DNA of 64,000 nt from Dipteris shenzhenensis (taxonomy: Eukaryota > Polypodiophyta > Polypodiopsida > Gleicheniales): the NCBI GenBank assembly GCA_047967505.1, contig CM106540.1; one strand, given 5' to 3'. The number at the start of each line of letters is the position of its first letter. Within the stretch, counting starts at the first letter, position 1. The notes under the pieces are model-generated. The model had not been told where the DNA came from and ran no database searches. It was given only the letters and a program-made list of their open reading frames with translations. The translations under genes and the position numbers were made by a program. This document shows, piece after piece, positions 23,066 through 33,420 of the stretch.

Positions 23066-23448
23066 TATCCTCATCCCAGAAATGGCATTTAATATAAACT
23101 TGAGTTTTTCTACTGATTCATGGAGTCATTCACTTCAAGGGATACCTATTACTTGTGATGAGGCCCCTTAGGCTTTTAGAGATCTAGGACATGATAACAG
23201 TCATCAACTTGTGCTCCATCAATTCTTGTCAGGTTTATTGCATATCTAACTGGCAAGCCAAAGCTAAAAGGCCTACTTCAAGTGATCCGGGACTATCAAT
23301 TCTCCATGAAGTGGGCTGAGGCATAATTCGAAGATCACGAAAAGCAAAAGAGCGTCGCTGGAGTTCAAAGGTGTGCTGTAACTAACCTGGATGTACAGAA
23401 ACGGATCAGCAACGAATATGCTTGGGTGGCTTGACACGGAGGCACATG
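23066..23448. other. No recognisable feature
   Basis: No supported gene or repeat; scattered short frames only. Confidence 0.4.
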
Positions 23449-24595
23449 TCAAAATAGGATTTGCAATAGGCCATGCAGATCTTTATCATTCCTTATATTC
23501 TCCTGTGAGGAAGCCACCAGAAAATACAATTGTTGAGAGACAGAGATAGAGATTAGCTGCTCGCCTAATAGATCTACATTCAAGCTCTTACAGTATTGAC
23601 ACAAAATTGACATAATTCTGCGGAGCTTCATTTCTGTCATGATACTCGTGCTTTTTGAGCTTAGAATATAGATGTACAAACCAGTTCGATCGGTTTCAAG
23701 GACAACGGACTGCTCCTGAAGTAAAGGCCGATAGACCACGATCCTTCATTATCGTGTTGACATCCTGCATGGCCGAGGAGGTCAACCATGCACATATAGT
23801 ACTCACCACTCGGGATAATGCTAAACTGTTTGCTCATAGCCTCAAAATACTCCTGGCCCTTATCCACTAAACCCACATGACTGCATACAGTGAGAAGAAT
23901 AGGAAAAGTGACCCAGATGGGTTGTATGCATTTCTGTCTCATTCTCTTGAATAAATTGAACACAAGTTCACTCTCCCCCTAGCAGGCATATCCTGCAAGC
24001 AATGCATTCCATTGTACAACATCCCTCGTGGACAATGCATCAAAAAACTGCTGGGCATCAACCATGCTCCCACTTTTAGCATACATGTCGATGAGGCTAG
24101 TTGCCGCGTTGGCAAGAGTCTCAAAGCCAACCCTGCAAATTTGAGAATGGAGTTCCTTTCCAGTCTCCAGAGATGATGTGTTGCCACATGCTTTCAGGAT
24201 GGCCACATAAATCACACTATCTGGTGACAGACCTTGCTCTTGCATCTATGCATAAAGCCTAAAAGCTTCCTCGCTTTCTTTTTTCTCAAAATACCCCAAA
24301 ATCATGGTAGCCCATGTAATCAGATTACAGTGAGGAAATTCATCAAAGACTCGGTGAGCATCCTCCACACTGCCACATTTTGTGTACATATCCACAAGGC
24401 AGTCCCCACAAATACATCATACTGAAAGTCACTCTTTACTACTTCATAATGTATAGCTCTACCTTTCATCAGGCACACTGTATTTTGAATTATCTCATCA
24501 ACCTGGTACCCCTCTTGTAGGGATGCAAGGCTACTGCAAGCCTTGCATGGTATTGGGAGGCATGAGAGACATCCCTGTGGGCATGAGGTATGCAT
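23449..24595 (-). pseudogene. PPR pseudogene with about four repeats
   Basis: Reading the minus strand from 24,595: KACSSLASLQEGYQVDEI, a YDVFVGTAL module, then EQGLSPDSVIYVAILKACGN, SLIDMYAKSGSMVDAQQFF, RDVVQWNALLAGYAC and, after a stop, NLFKRMRQKCIQPIWVTF, LLTVCSHVGLVDKGQEYF and YYMCMVDLLGHAG. These are consecutive P-L-S modules up to the E motif. Frameshifts at about 24,300-24,400, a stop at 23,980 and loss of the frame after GHAGC at about 23,760 break it. The region 23,449-23,739 has an unrecognised frame. Probably a decayed gene or captured fragment. Confidence 0.85.
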
Positions 24596-24599
24596 GTCA

Positions 24600-25214
24600 C
24601 ATGGGCAATGATCATGGATCTAGCCCAACTCAAGGACTGCCATGTGAACAGTTAAAGGGTTGACACACGGGTAGGCACATGGGCTATTTGTAGTAGCACT
24701 ACGAACATGATCCACACGGGGAGGTTGGGAAGATCTAGAGAGGATGTGAGGAAGATCAGCCCATGTGGGCTACCAGCATAGTACAGTGGAGGAGGGCCAA
24801 TGCATGGACAGAGAGAGACTCAACATGTGGCACACAAAGTGGCTAGAATGGGCCATTTAAAGGCACAGAACTGGTGGGCAGTGGCCAGTCTATAGCATCA
24901 TTTCACAGGTCTCTAGAAGTAAAAAGGGTTGCCAGACCTTCCATCATCTCTAGACCTTCCATCTAGAGCTAAAGCCACTAAGTCCACTAACATGGCTACA
25001 GAGCAACACAAGCATTTAAGCATCCCATAGGAGATTTAGTTGTCTTCCTGCAGCTGAACTGGTATCGCCAGTTTGGCATCCAACTATTCCATGTAAGAAG
25101 AGGGCATAGACACAAACAATGTAACCTTTGTCAATGTAATGAAGGCATGCGCCAGCATAGCAACAATACATGGGGGCAAGTGGATTCATTCTTGCATTAC
25201 TAAAAGGGGTTTTG
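24600..25214. other. No recognisable feature
   Basis: About 0.6 kb with no convincing frame, repeat or signal. Confidence 0.4.
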
Positions 25215-25475
25215 AGTTCACACTACATAAGTCCTGAGAAACCAGTCCTAATTTTTCAAACAGTTTAAGAGCAAGAAGACCATGTCCATGCTCAACATAT
25301 CTTGCATTTCAAAGTAGAAAACTATCTGCATCTTCATGTCCTTTGTCAAGAGTCCACATTTGAGGCACTTAACAATGTAGCTTTGCTAGGCTTTGATATG
25401 CTCATCCTCTAATTTTCTAAAGAAGTTCCCGAGCACTAGCAACATCTCCTTGCTGGGCATTTCTAGGTCTCATTA
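25215..25475 (-). pseudogene. Probable PPR remnant
   Basis: Minus-strand pieces NAQQGDVASARELL and ARYVEHGHGLLALKLFEKL resemble PPR S modules, separated by stops. Weak but consistent with neighbouring PPR fragments. Confidence 0.4.
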
Positions 25476-25499
25476 CGCCCGATGATAGTACATCACTAT

Positions 25500-25873
25500 T
25501 TTCAATATGGACACACTTCAGTGAGCTTCTCATTCTTTATGTGGATGGCATAGTTGTCACTGGGCCACATATGGGAAAAATTGCAGATTTCAAGGCTGAT
25601 ATGCAAAAATCATTTGCAATGACAAACATGGGCTCATTGCAGTATTACTTGGGCATCCAGTTTGAATATGATGAGGGGGGTATAATGATGAGTCAGTCCA
25701 AGTACATTGGACAGCTCTTAGACCGCTTCCAGTTTGAGGATTGCAAGCTAATTTCTACACCATTGGAGCCTGGCTTCCGTTTCTCATATGAAGATGGGAG
25801 TACCCCATTTGATGCCACCCTTTATCAGCAAGCTATGGGCTACCTCATTTACTTATGTCGTATGCATATTTGA
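25500..25873 (+). pseudogene. Copia reverse transcriptase fragment
   Basis: The plus frame runs LLILYVDGIVVTGPH, where Copia RT has YVDD, then NMGSLQYYLGIQFEYDEGG, SQSKYIGQLLDRFQFEDCK and STPLEPGFRF to QQAMGYLIYLC. The second catalytic Asp is Gly. The frame stops at 25,873 just after the conserved LIYL; DNA downstream belongs to Gypsy integrase. Confidence 0.85.
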
Positions 25874-25879
25874 TAGCCC

Positions 25880-26400
25880 GTAACTTTCAAAATAGCCCTA
25901 CATAGGCCACGCTTTATGTCCAAAAGAGTGAAAGCCCAAGCATGCATGAAGGCATATGCAGATGATCATTGGAGGGAGCTTGCATCTAAAGAAGGCATCA
26001 TGTCTTCCTCAAGCTCCACAAGTCTAGATATGTGTAATTGAAAGGGAACACATATATTATGAGGTGTTACAGAGAGCTGGGGATGTGGCCTATAAGCAGG
26101 AGTTGCCCCCTTCACCAAGGATTCATAATGTGTTCCATGTCTCCCTTTTGAAGAAATACTTGGGACCTACAAATCAAATTATGGAAGAGCTTCCTCACAT
26201 GGATGAAGAGGGCCATATGAAATATTTACCCAAAAATATTATTGGATTGCAAGATATATTCTCAGAAAAAACCCTACATTGAGTATTACATCAATTGGAG
26301 GGGATTACTAGGTGATGAGTCCTCATGGCAGCCACCTTCAATAGTGGATCAATATCCTTATTTGCTCAGCTGATGCTTTGGGTAGATATGGCCATTATCC
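25880..26400 (+). pseudogene. Ty3/Gypsy chromovirus integrase C-terminus and chromodomain
   Basis: Plus-strand pieces ACMKAYADDHWRELAS, YYEVLQRAGDVAYKQELP and RIHNVFHVSLLKKYLG match the end of Gypsy integrase. After a frameshift at about 26,270, YIEYYINWRGLLGDESSWQP is a chromodomain-like segment that targets insertion to heterochromatin. The upstream part is absent; the junction with Copia RT at about 25,875 is abrupt. Confidence 0.85.
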
Positions 26401-27080
26401 AGCTATGTGGAGCTATTGAGACATCCTCTATTCTACCTCCTACCCCATCATTACTGTTGCTATAGATTAGCATGTGCTGGATGGGACTATTGACAGTTGT
26501 ACTCATTGTTACATACATGCTATGACTAGATATGAGCTTCTCTGCCTCATTCTATGGTTGTAATTCCTTGTTACAGCACTGTTGAACAAATTTACTTTGG
26601 GTAGGGTGGATTGTAAGAAAGGTCATCCTTTCAATGGATTTGTAAATAAGCAGTACTTTAGTAGGATGGCCTAATGTTGCCATGTGGCATCCTAGGGCAG
26701 TCATCCCAAGAGCACAATGGTAAATTTTTCCCAAGCCTATACCTATAAAAGGGGGCCATGTTGTACCTCGTACTCATCTCATACTTTGAATGCAATCTAA
26801 TGAACAGCATTTATAGCTCAGCCTGCTTGCAAGTTGCTCCAAGCTAAGACCTAGGACTCTTCTACCTAGCTTGTAGATTGTGCAGCCCATCACAAGAATT
26901 TTGCTTGTCCAGCCCCTCACAAGTCATGGATGCCCATACTCTCATTGTGATTATGAGATTGGCGGTTGTGCATTGGCATCTACTCCCTTTCCTACACATG
27001 ATACAGTCATTGATATAATGGCCATAGAAGTTGCGCTTCCAACAGCTCATACACATGCAATCCACAACAACACTTGGAAT
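26400..27080 (+). promoter_or_regulatory. Probable Gypsy 3' LTR with TATA box
   Basis: Directly downstream of the chromodomain, where a 3' LTR is expected. A clear TATA box (ctataaaagg) lies at 26,752-26,761, in the position of a U3/R promoter. No second LTR copy is found in the window, so ends cannot be fixed and the assignment is inference. Confidence 0.4.
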
Positions 27081-27098
27081 CATGTTTGGGATCAGATT

Positions 27099-27256
27099 GC
27101 GATATCTGTTTGGACGGTTTCTAAAAAGGCCAGCCCATACGAGTGCTTCCCATCTATAATCATGGCTTCCATACTACCTGCATTGATCATTGGCTATTAC
27201 AAATAAGGCAAATCCTGCCCCACTTGCCGGCAACAGGTTGTCCTCTCCCCTATTGT
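27099..27256 (+). pseudogene. RING-H2 finger fragment
   Basis: The plus strand reads SDCDICLDGF, stop, KGQPIRVLPIYNHGFHTTCI, DHWLL and, one frame over, KSCPTCRQQVVLSP ending EDGEPKV and a stop. This is a C3H2C3 RING (ATL/RING-H2 type E3 ubiquitin ligase) with the third Cys changed to Tyr, one in-frame stop and a frameshift. Only the finger and tail are seen. Confidence 0.8.
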
Positions 27257-28017
27257 AGAAGATGGAGAACCTAAAGTGTAAGTTTGTACCATATGCCTTG
27301 TAAAGATACTCGGTGGGTTTCCAAGTGATCTTTTTAGGTTCCGGTTAATGACGATGGAAAGGCAATCAAGAAAGTAACAAGGTGAAAGACAGGGGACCTC
27401 CTAGTAATTAGCACAATTAGCCAAGAAACGAATCAATTTAACAACCACACGAATTGCTTGTGTGGGAGGAGACCTGCCAAAAAAAAGATCTTCAAATTAG
27501 CGACTAAGAGCTTACAATTGCTCGTACTAGATGTTTAACACGGGATCCAAGTATACATGAGAGCTAATTCATTCCATTACTATCCATGGCTATAAATATA
27601 CATATGGTCAAAGTTCCACGAGGTACGTATTCCTTACCTTTCTCACTCAATGCGGGAGAGAGCATGACCACTCTATACAGAATATTTAGAAGATCAAACT
27701 GTCAAGGGGTCATTGCCGCAGCATCAATGGAGAATGTAAGGTGCTTCCTAACTTGAAGCGTCAAGTTTAAATACGGCATGATGAGGCTAAGCAATCGCAA
27801 TGATTGTGATTATCTGGCAACCCATGCTTTCCAATACGTAAGCTTCCGCTCTGTAGGATGGAAAGGACCGATTTGTAGGGGACGAAAGATGCTCTTCCTT
27901 CTTACAAGTTCTTTGCCACTACTACCTCTCTCTGGAATTGCATTTGCACTTTACCGCCCAATCCATATCTTTTCCCTTCGCACTATAAGATGGAAGAGAA
28001 GCTGAGAGGGAGAAGAA
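27257..28017. other. No recognised gene; flank of RING fragment
   Basis: Contains the motif near 27,440 shared with the duplicated 17.6/18.5-kb segments. A 75-codon plus frame at 27,778-28,005 has no family match. Confidence 0.4.
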
Positions 28018-28276
28018 GATGGTGTTCAAGCTAAGCTTCGAGGAAGAAGCAACAGTAGAGCATGAGAAGCAAAGTCACGATGAAAACTACTATGACTAAG
28101 AGGAAGAAGAAGAGGACAAGGAGCAAGGAAAGAAGAGCCAATGCAAGAGAAGGAAGAGGAGTTACAAAGCAGAAGTTTCGATAGTTTTGTGCCGTTTGAG
28201 GAAGGAGGGTTTTCTTGGCATGGAAGCAGATTCCATTAGGGCCAAAGGCCACAGCAGGACGAAAGGAGACGACCAT
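28018..28276 (+). pseudogene. Small Glu/Lys-rich ORF of unknown origin
   Basis: ATG at 28,020 opens MVFKLSFEEEATVEHEKQ, then one TAA stop near 28,098 followed in the same frame by an acidic run and a basic segment (CKRRKRSYKAEV) to about 28,276. A cactataag box lies about 50 bp upstream. It could be a captured first exon; the product is not recognised. The antisense Leu-rich frame here is a shadow. Confidence 0.3.
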
Positions 28277-28417
28277 TGAAGAGAAGAAGAAGAATGAGGC
28301 GGTTATGATTATGTAATGTTATGTTATTATATTGTAACCCAAGGGTTAAGAAGTAGACACGTGGCTCAATGAGAAGCTAGAATTTCTTTTCATTCCACAA
28401 TGCTACCTGCCTAAACA

Positions 28418-30243
28418 ATGTCCTAGGTGTGTTATTCCAACAAGTACTTATCGAATTGGCATGCCACATTGCACGCAAATCATTATCACCGAGGTTGAGG
28501 TGTGTGCAAAGTATTGTGCCCATCGAATATGCTTTGCATGCTTGATCACACATTATATACTGTTTTCTCCCTAGTGTTATGCACAACCGTCAAAAAACGT
28601 GCTCCTAGGTGTGTTATCTAAACAAATACTTATGGGATGGGTGCACCACTTTGCATGCAAGTAGATACCACCTAGCTCAACGTGCGTACAAAGTATTGTG
28701 CCCATTTGATATGATTTGCATGGTTGATTCTCGCATTAAACAGCATTTTTGGCTCACAGTGATGCACATCCATCAAAAACACACTCCTAGGTGTGTTATC
28801 CGAACAAGTACTTATCGGATGAGTGTGCCACTTTGCACCCAAATTAATACCATATAGGTTGAGATGCATGCAAAGTATTGTGTCCATCGGATGTGCTTTG
28901 TATGGTCGATCAAGAATTAAACATCGTTTTTTCCTTAGTGTCATGCACAACCATATAAAAACGTGGTCATAGGTGTGTTATTCCAATAAGTACTTATTGG
29001 ATGGGTGTGCCTACCACCTAGGTTGAGATGTGTGCAAAGTATTGTGTCCATCAGATATTATTTGCATGGTTGATCACGCATTATACCCCGTTTTCCCCCT
29101 AGTGTTATGCGCCATCATAAAAAAACATAGTCCTAGGTGTGTTATTTGAACAAGAACTTATTGTATGGGTGCACAACTTTGCACGCAAGTCCATACCATC
29201 TAGGTTGAGGTGCGTGCAAATTGTTTTTCCCTTAGTGTCATGCCCAATCATATAAAAACATGGTCCTAGGTGTGTTATTCCAACAAGTACTTATCGGATG
29301 GGTGCTCCACTTTGCAAGCATGTAAATATCACCTAGGTTGAGACGCATGCAAATTATTGTGCCCATCAAATAGGCTTTGAATTGTCAACTCCTAGGTGTG
29401 TTATCCAAACAAGTACTTAGTAGATGGGCACGCCACTTTGCACCCAAGTCAATAACATCTAGGTTGGAATGCGTGCAAAGTATTGTGTCCATCAGATATA
29501 ATTTGCATGCTCGATCACACATTATACATCGTTTTTCTCCTAGTGTTATGCACCACCATCTAAAAACGTGAAAAACGTGCTACCAGGTGTGTTATCCGAA
29601 CAAGTACTTATGGGATTGGCATGCCACTTTGCATGCAGGTCAAGAACACCTAAATAAATTCTTGTCCAAAGTATTGTGCCCATCAAATATGATTTGCATG
29701 GTTGACCAAGCATTAAACTCTGTTTTTGCCTTAGTGTCATGCACAAGCATAAAAGAAGACTGTCCTAGGTGTGTAATTCCAACAAGTACTTATTCGATGA
29801 GTGCAACACATTGCATGCAACTCAATACCACCTAGGTTGAGGTACGTGCAAATTATTATGCCCATCGGATAGGCTTTGCATTGTCGATTAAGCATTAAAC
29901 ACCGTTTTTGGCTCAGTGTGATTCACATCCTGTAAAAAAACACGCTCGTAAGTGTGTTATTCCAACAAGTACTTATTGGATGGGTGCAACACATTGCATG
30001 CAACTCAATACCACCTATTTTGAAATGCTTACAAAGTATTGTGGCCATCAGATATGCTATGCATGGTCAATCATGCAATATACACCGTTTTTTCCTTAGT
30101 ATTATGCACAACCGTCAAAAAACACACTCCCAGGTGTGTTATTTAAACAAGTACTTATGGGATAGGTGCACCACTTTGCATGTGAGTATATACCACCTAG
30201 GTTGCGGTGCGTGCAAAGTATTGTGCCCATCCTATATGCTTTA
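28418..30243 (+). repeat. 182-bp satellite array, block 2
   Basis: Units start near 28,421, 28,603, 28,784, 28,968, 29,127, 29,263, 29,384, 29,580, 29,762, 29,944 and 30,129. Those at 29,127 and 29,263 carry internal deletions. Types by eye: B, C, A, B, A, C, B, D, C, B. The last monomer is cut at 30,243 by the Copia insertion and resumes at 37,025. The orientation matches block 1. Confidence 0.95.
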
Positions 30244-30574
30244 TGTTAGATATCAATGCTCCACTCTCATGTAACTACGCGAGAACCAGCTAACTCTACT
30301 TGTAAGCCCCCCATATGAGGAGAAGGCATTTGAGTAGCTCGGTTATCCGGTAGGTCCTAGTTTGGACACCAGATGGGGGCCATGTGTGGCCTGATGGTTG
30401 GATGGCTTCAGATAGAGTTGGCACACCGCCAACTAGGCTACATGCAAGTGTGGGAAGACATCCCTTGACTAACTGCACTGAGGGTGGACGGAGCATTTCC
30501 CAGGGCAGCTCACTCTCAAGTTGTGGGGCCCGTTTGGAGCCTCAAATGATCCCAGATGGCTGTGGGTCAAACGG
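30244..30574 (+). repeat. Copia LTR-A, 3'-truncated
   Basis: Matches the first ~310-330 bp of LTR-C, up to gatggctgtggg, then joins pol directly at agaaggaggcagg. The join has short homology (the string acgg/agaagg), as in a deletion by end joining. Confidence 0.9.
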
Positions 30575-31523
30575 AGAAGGAGGCAGGTGTATGATCATGG
30601 TCCTTTATGTGGACGACCTTGTCATAATAGGGAACCATCAAGAGAAGATCTTGCAGATGAAGCATTTGCTAGGAAGAGAGTTTGAAATGACAGACCTCGG
30701 ACTGATGCATTTTTGTTTGGGGATTGAAGTTTGGCAGGAGCCGAAACAGATCTTCATTTCATAGCTGAAGTATGCTGGAGAGATACTGAAGGCATTTGGC
30801 ATGGCTGAGTGCAAAACAGTTGGTACCCCTATGTAGGTTGAAGCGAAGCTCTCAAACGAGGATTCATCACCACTCGTGGACGAAGCGAAGTACATAAGGC
30901 TTGTGGGCAGCTTGATCTACCTGTGCAACACACGGCCGGACATCAACTTTGCGACTGGTGTACTAAGCAGGTTTTCCAATAAGCCCCAGGAGAACCATTG
31001 GAGGGCAGGGATACGGGTGCTGAAATACATCAAAGGCACACTTGATTATGGCATCACCTATACCAAGGGCAACATCTTGACCGGATTCTATGACTCGAAT
31101 TGGGCAGGAGACATGGGCAGCAGGAGATCAGTGACAGGGTACTATTTCTCACTTGGATCTGGAGTTGTGTCATGGGTCAACAAGAAGCAACCCACAGTTG
31201 CAATTTCTTCTATCGAGGCCGAGTACAAATCTGCATGCTTTGCTTCTTGCAAAGCAATGTGGTTGAGGAGGATTTTGGGGGACATGGGTGCAGTGCAGAA
31301 CAACCCTACGCAGTTATCATGTGACAATCAGAGTTGCATGGCGATTGCAAAGAACCCGGTGTTCCACGCTCGCACAAAACACATTGAGATTCAATATCAC
31401 TTTGTACGCGAGCTGATCATGGATGGAGAGGTTGACTTGGTGTACTATCCGACTACAGAGAATGCTGCGGACATCTTCACGAAGGCTCTTGGAAGAGACT
31501 TGCTGGAGAGGCATCTTCATTGA
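30575..31523 (+). pseudogene. Copia RT (3' half) and RNase H, partial duplicate
   Basis: Encodes MIMVLYVDDLVIIGNHQEK with an intact YVDD centre, then the connection and RNase H ([46 protein letters not shown]) ending [19 protein letters not shown]. It is nearly identical to 35,289-36,259. Differences include TAG at 30,763 where the other copy has CAG, TAG near 30,834 where the other has GAG, and an intact FYDSNWAG where the other copy has a 2-bp deletion. The 5' part of pol is missing. Confidence 0.93.
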
Positions 31524-31577
31524 CTTGGCATTGGGCCGAAAAAGTAAGTTCACTTGTGGGTGGACATTGAAAGGGGG

Positions 31578-32636
31578 TGTTAGATATCAATGCTCCACTC
31601 TCATGTAACTATGTGGGAATTAGCTAACTCTACTTGTAAGCCCCCCATATGAGGAGAAGGCATTTGAGTAGCTCGGTTATCCGATAGGTCCTGGTTTGGA
31701 CACCAGATGGGGGCCATGTGTGGCCTGATGGCTGGACGGCTTCAGGCCAAGTGTTCCTGCACTCTTCTTTGCTCCTCTAATCTCTTGGACTGGCGGTGTT
31801 TGGATGGTTCCTCCTCAATGGTTGGAGGTTCTCTGCCATCCAAAAGCTGCTTTACCCACTTCGGGAATGGCCGTTGCCATTGTGGTTCTACAGGCTCTTC
31901 TTCATCTTCTTTGTCTTGAATCCTCCCAAGCACTGTTGGGGGAGTTCGGTCTGCTATTGGTGGCGGTACTGGATGGATATCCTGGTCCTGGTTGTCTGGG
32001 AGGGAAGCATCCTCCTCCAATTGATGCGGCTATTCTCAGAAGACCACATCGCGACTTATAATTACCTTCTTGGTAACAGGGTTATAGAGACGGTAACCCT
32101 TTGCCTCTTCACTGTAGCCTAAGAAAATACACTTCTGACTCTTCGGTGTAGATGGAGCATTTTCCGGGGCAGCCCACTCTCGAGTTGCAGGGCCCGTTTG
32201 GAGCCTCAGATGATCCCGGATGGCTGTGGACCGAACAGAGCCTGTAGGTTAGTTGCTCTGTTTTGCGCACCGGTTCTATCGTATGGTCGGTGGCCTATTT
32301 TGAGACCGACCCCCAGTCGACCGTTTTGGGCGGACTGTGTCAGCCACCCAATTGAGCCTAACCAAGTACAACTGGTGGCTATATAAGAGCAAGCCCGTGA
32401 ATCCCATTTCATCACTCGCTATAGCAACCTTGATTCCTTAGCATTCAGCCTCCGTCTTCTACTGTTTCCAGCACACCATCAAAGCTTCTTTCACAGGAGC
32501 GCACGGTTGGGAGGCAGCACCATCTATTGTATCAGTTCTATAGTAATCAAATTTTTGATTCTCCATACTATCTTGTTTTCTCTCTTGCGTACGAGATCCT
32601 ATTATCTGTTGAGCACAGACGTATTATTTTCTTACA
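31578..32636 (+). repeat. Copia LTR-B carrying a foreign inverted segment
   Basis: Matches LTR-C at both ends, but about 77 bp in the middle are replaced by ~403 bp (31,746-32,148). The LTR ends in cttaca at 32,636 and is followed directly by the primer site tggtattagagcc (32,637-32,649), complementary to initiator tRNA-Met apart from one change. LTR-B is therefore the functional 5' LTR of the longer copy. The preceding purine tract (aaaggggg) belongs to the upstream unit. Confidence 0.92.
31746..32148 (-). pseudogene. Inverted pol linker segment (end of integrase to RT) inside LTR-B
   Basis: The minus strand encodes PKSQKCIFLGYSEEAKGYRL, the Asn-Pro-Val-Thr-Lys-Lys and SRDVVF region, two stops, then an acidic linker (EEDASLPDNQDQD, RPFPKWVKQLLDGREPPTIE). 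This is the Copia stretch between integrase and RT. The same stretch is missing from the element's own plus-strand pol, where sequence jumps from AARTKFN to YALMTEV near 34,702-34,709, and the ends of the inverted piece fit that gap. Confidence 0.85.
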
Positions 32637-32704
32637 TGGTATTAGAGCCTAGACTCTAGCAAGAAGATTTGGTAGTGTGTTTCTGTTTGAGCAGATTATG
32701 AGAG

Positions 32705-33420
32705 ATGGCCCTGCCCGCAAGACTGTGAATCCCACCGTTCAGCGAAAGTGGAAAGTTGAACAGCTTTAACTATCCTCTCTGGAAGTTCAAGATGAAGACC
32801 ATCCTAAGCACATATGAGCTTTGGGACACTGCTACTGGGGTGGACGTGAGGCCGGCCGGATCCAGCCAATGCAAGACAACAGATAGTACCAACTGCGGAT
32901 GAGATTCTCGCGTGGATGAGAAGAAATACAGATGCGCTGTGTTCTATTGTCTGCCGTGTTAGTGATTCCGTCATGGCATTAATTCAACATGTCGCCACAG
33001 CGGAGGAGGCATGGATGGTCTTGAAAAATAAGTACGAGACCACGAATCAGACGTGGATTCAGAATCTGGAGACTCAACTCGCGAATGAAAAGTTGTCTGA
33101 GTCTGAAGCGGCAAAGAAGTTCATCACCAGGGTGAAGAATCTGCACGATCAGATGACTATGATTGGCATCACCATCACCAGTGAGAATCTAGCACGAAGA
33201 TGCATACGGATTCTCCCACCAAAGTACGATGGTCTTGTTACGGTGCTGAATACGTAGAACAGAAATTCGCCCCTCAACTTTGAGGATTTCAGCGCGATGC
33301 TTCTGGAGGAGGAGATGTGTCAAAAGATGAGGACTAGAGAAGATTCAGCTTTCTAGACTGGATCAAAGAAAGGTAAGGGTAAGGACTCTGGTAACCCATC
33401 TTCTTCTGATGATAAAAAGA
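32705..33420 (+). pseudogene. Copia Gag
   Basis: Opens near a Met at 32,705 but loses the frame quickly. From 32,911 it is clear UBN2-type Gag: VATAEEAWMVLKNKYETTNQ, LETQLANEKLSESEAAKKF, LHDQMTMIGITITSENLARR, ILPPKYDGLVTVLNT, then TAG. Related Gag continues NFEDFSAMLLEEE with a second TAG near 33,356. Gag would coat the RNA; this copy cannot make it whole. Confidence 0.85.

Larger units (their letters stand above)
6221..28412 (-). mobile_element. ~22-kb composite insertion in the satellite, Helitron-like core
   Basis: Both sides of this block are the same 182-bp satellite, broken at nearly the same monomer position: the left flank ends in catcaaaaac and the right flank resumes with aatgtcctaggtg. 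The ends carry a 10-bp imperfect inverted motif, GGGCAGGTAG at 6,228-6,237 and its complement at 28,403-28,412 (9 of 10 match). Inside are a minus-strand Rep/helicase gene, a GIY-YIG gene, a nested Copia element, and duplicated or captured fragments. The simplest reading is one Helitron or Helentron-like insertion that captured DNA, but several successive insertions cannot be excluded. No canonical CTRR end with adjacent hairpin was proven. Confidence 0.5.

Noticed and set aside
28031-28276. Leu-rich membrane-like ORF on the minus strand
   Set aside because: Antisense of Glu/Lys codons (CTC/CTT runs); the plus frame is more protein-like.
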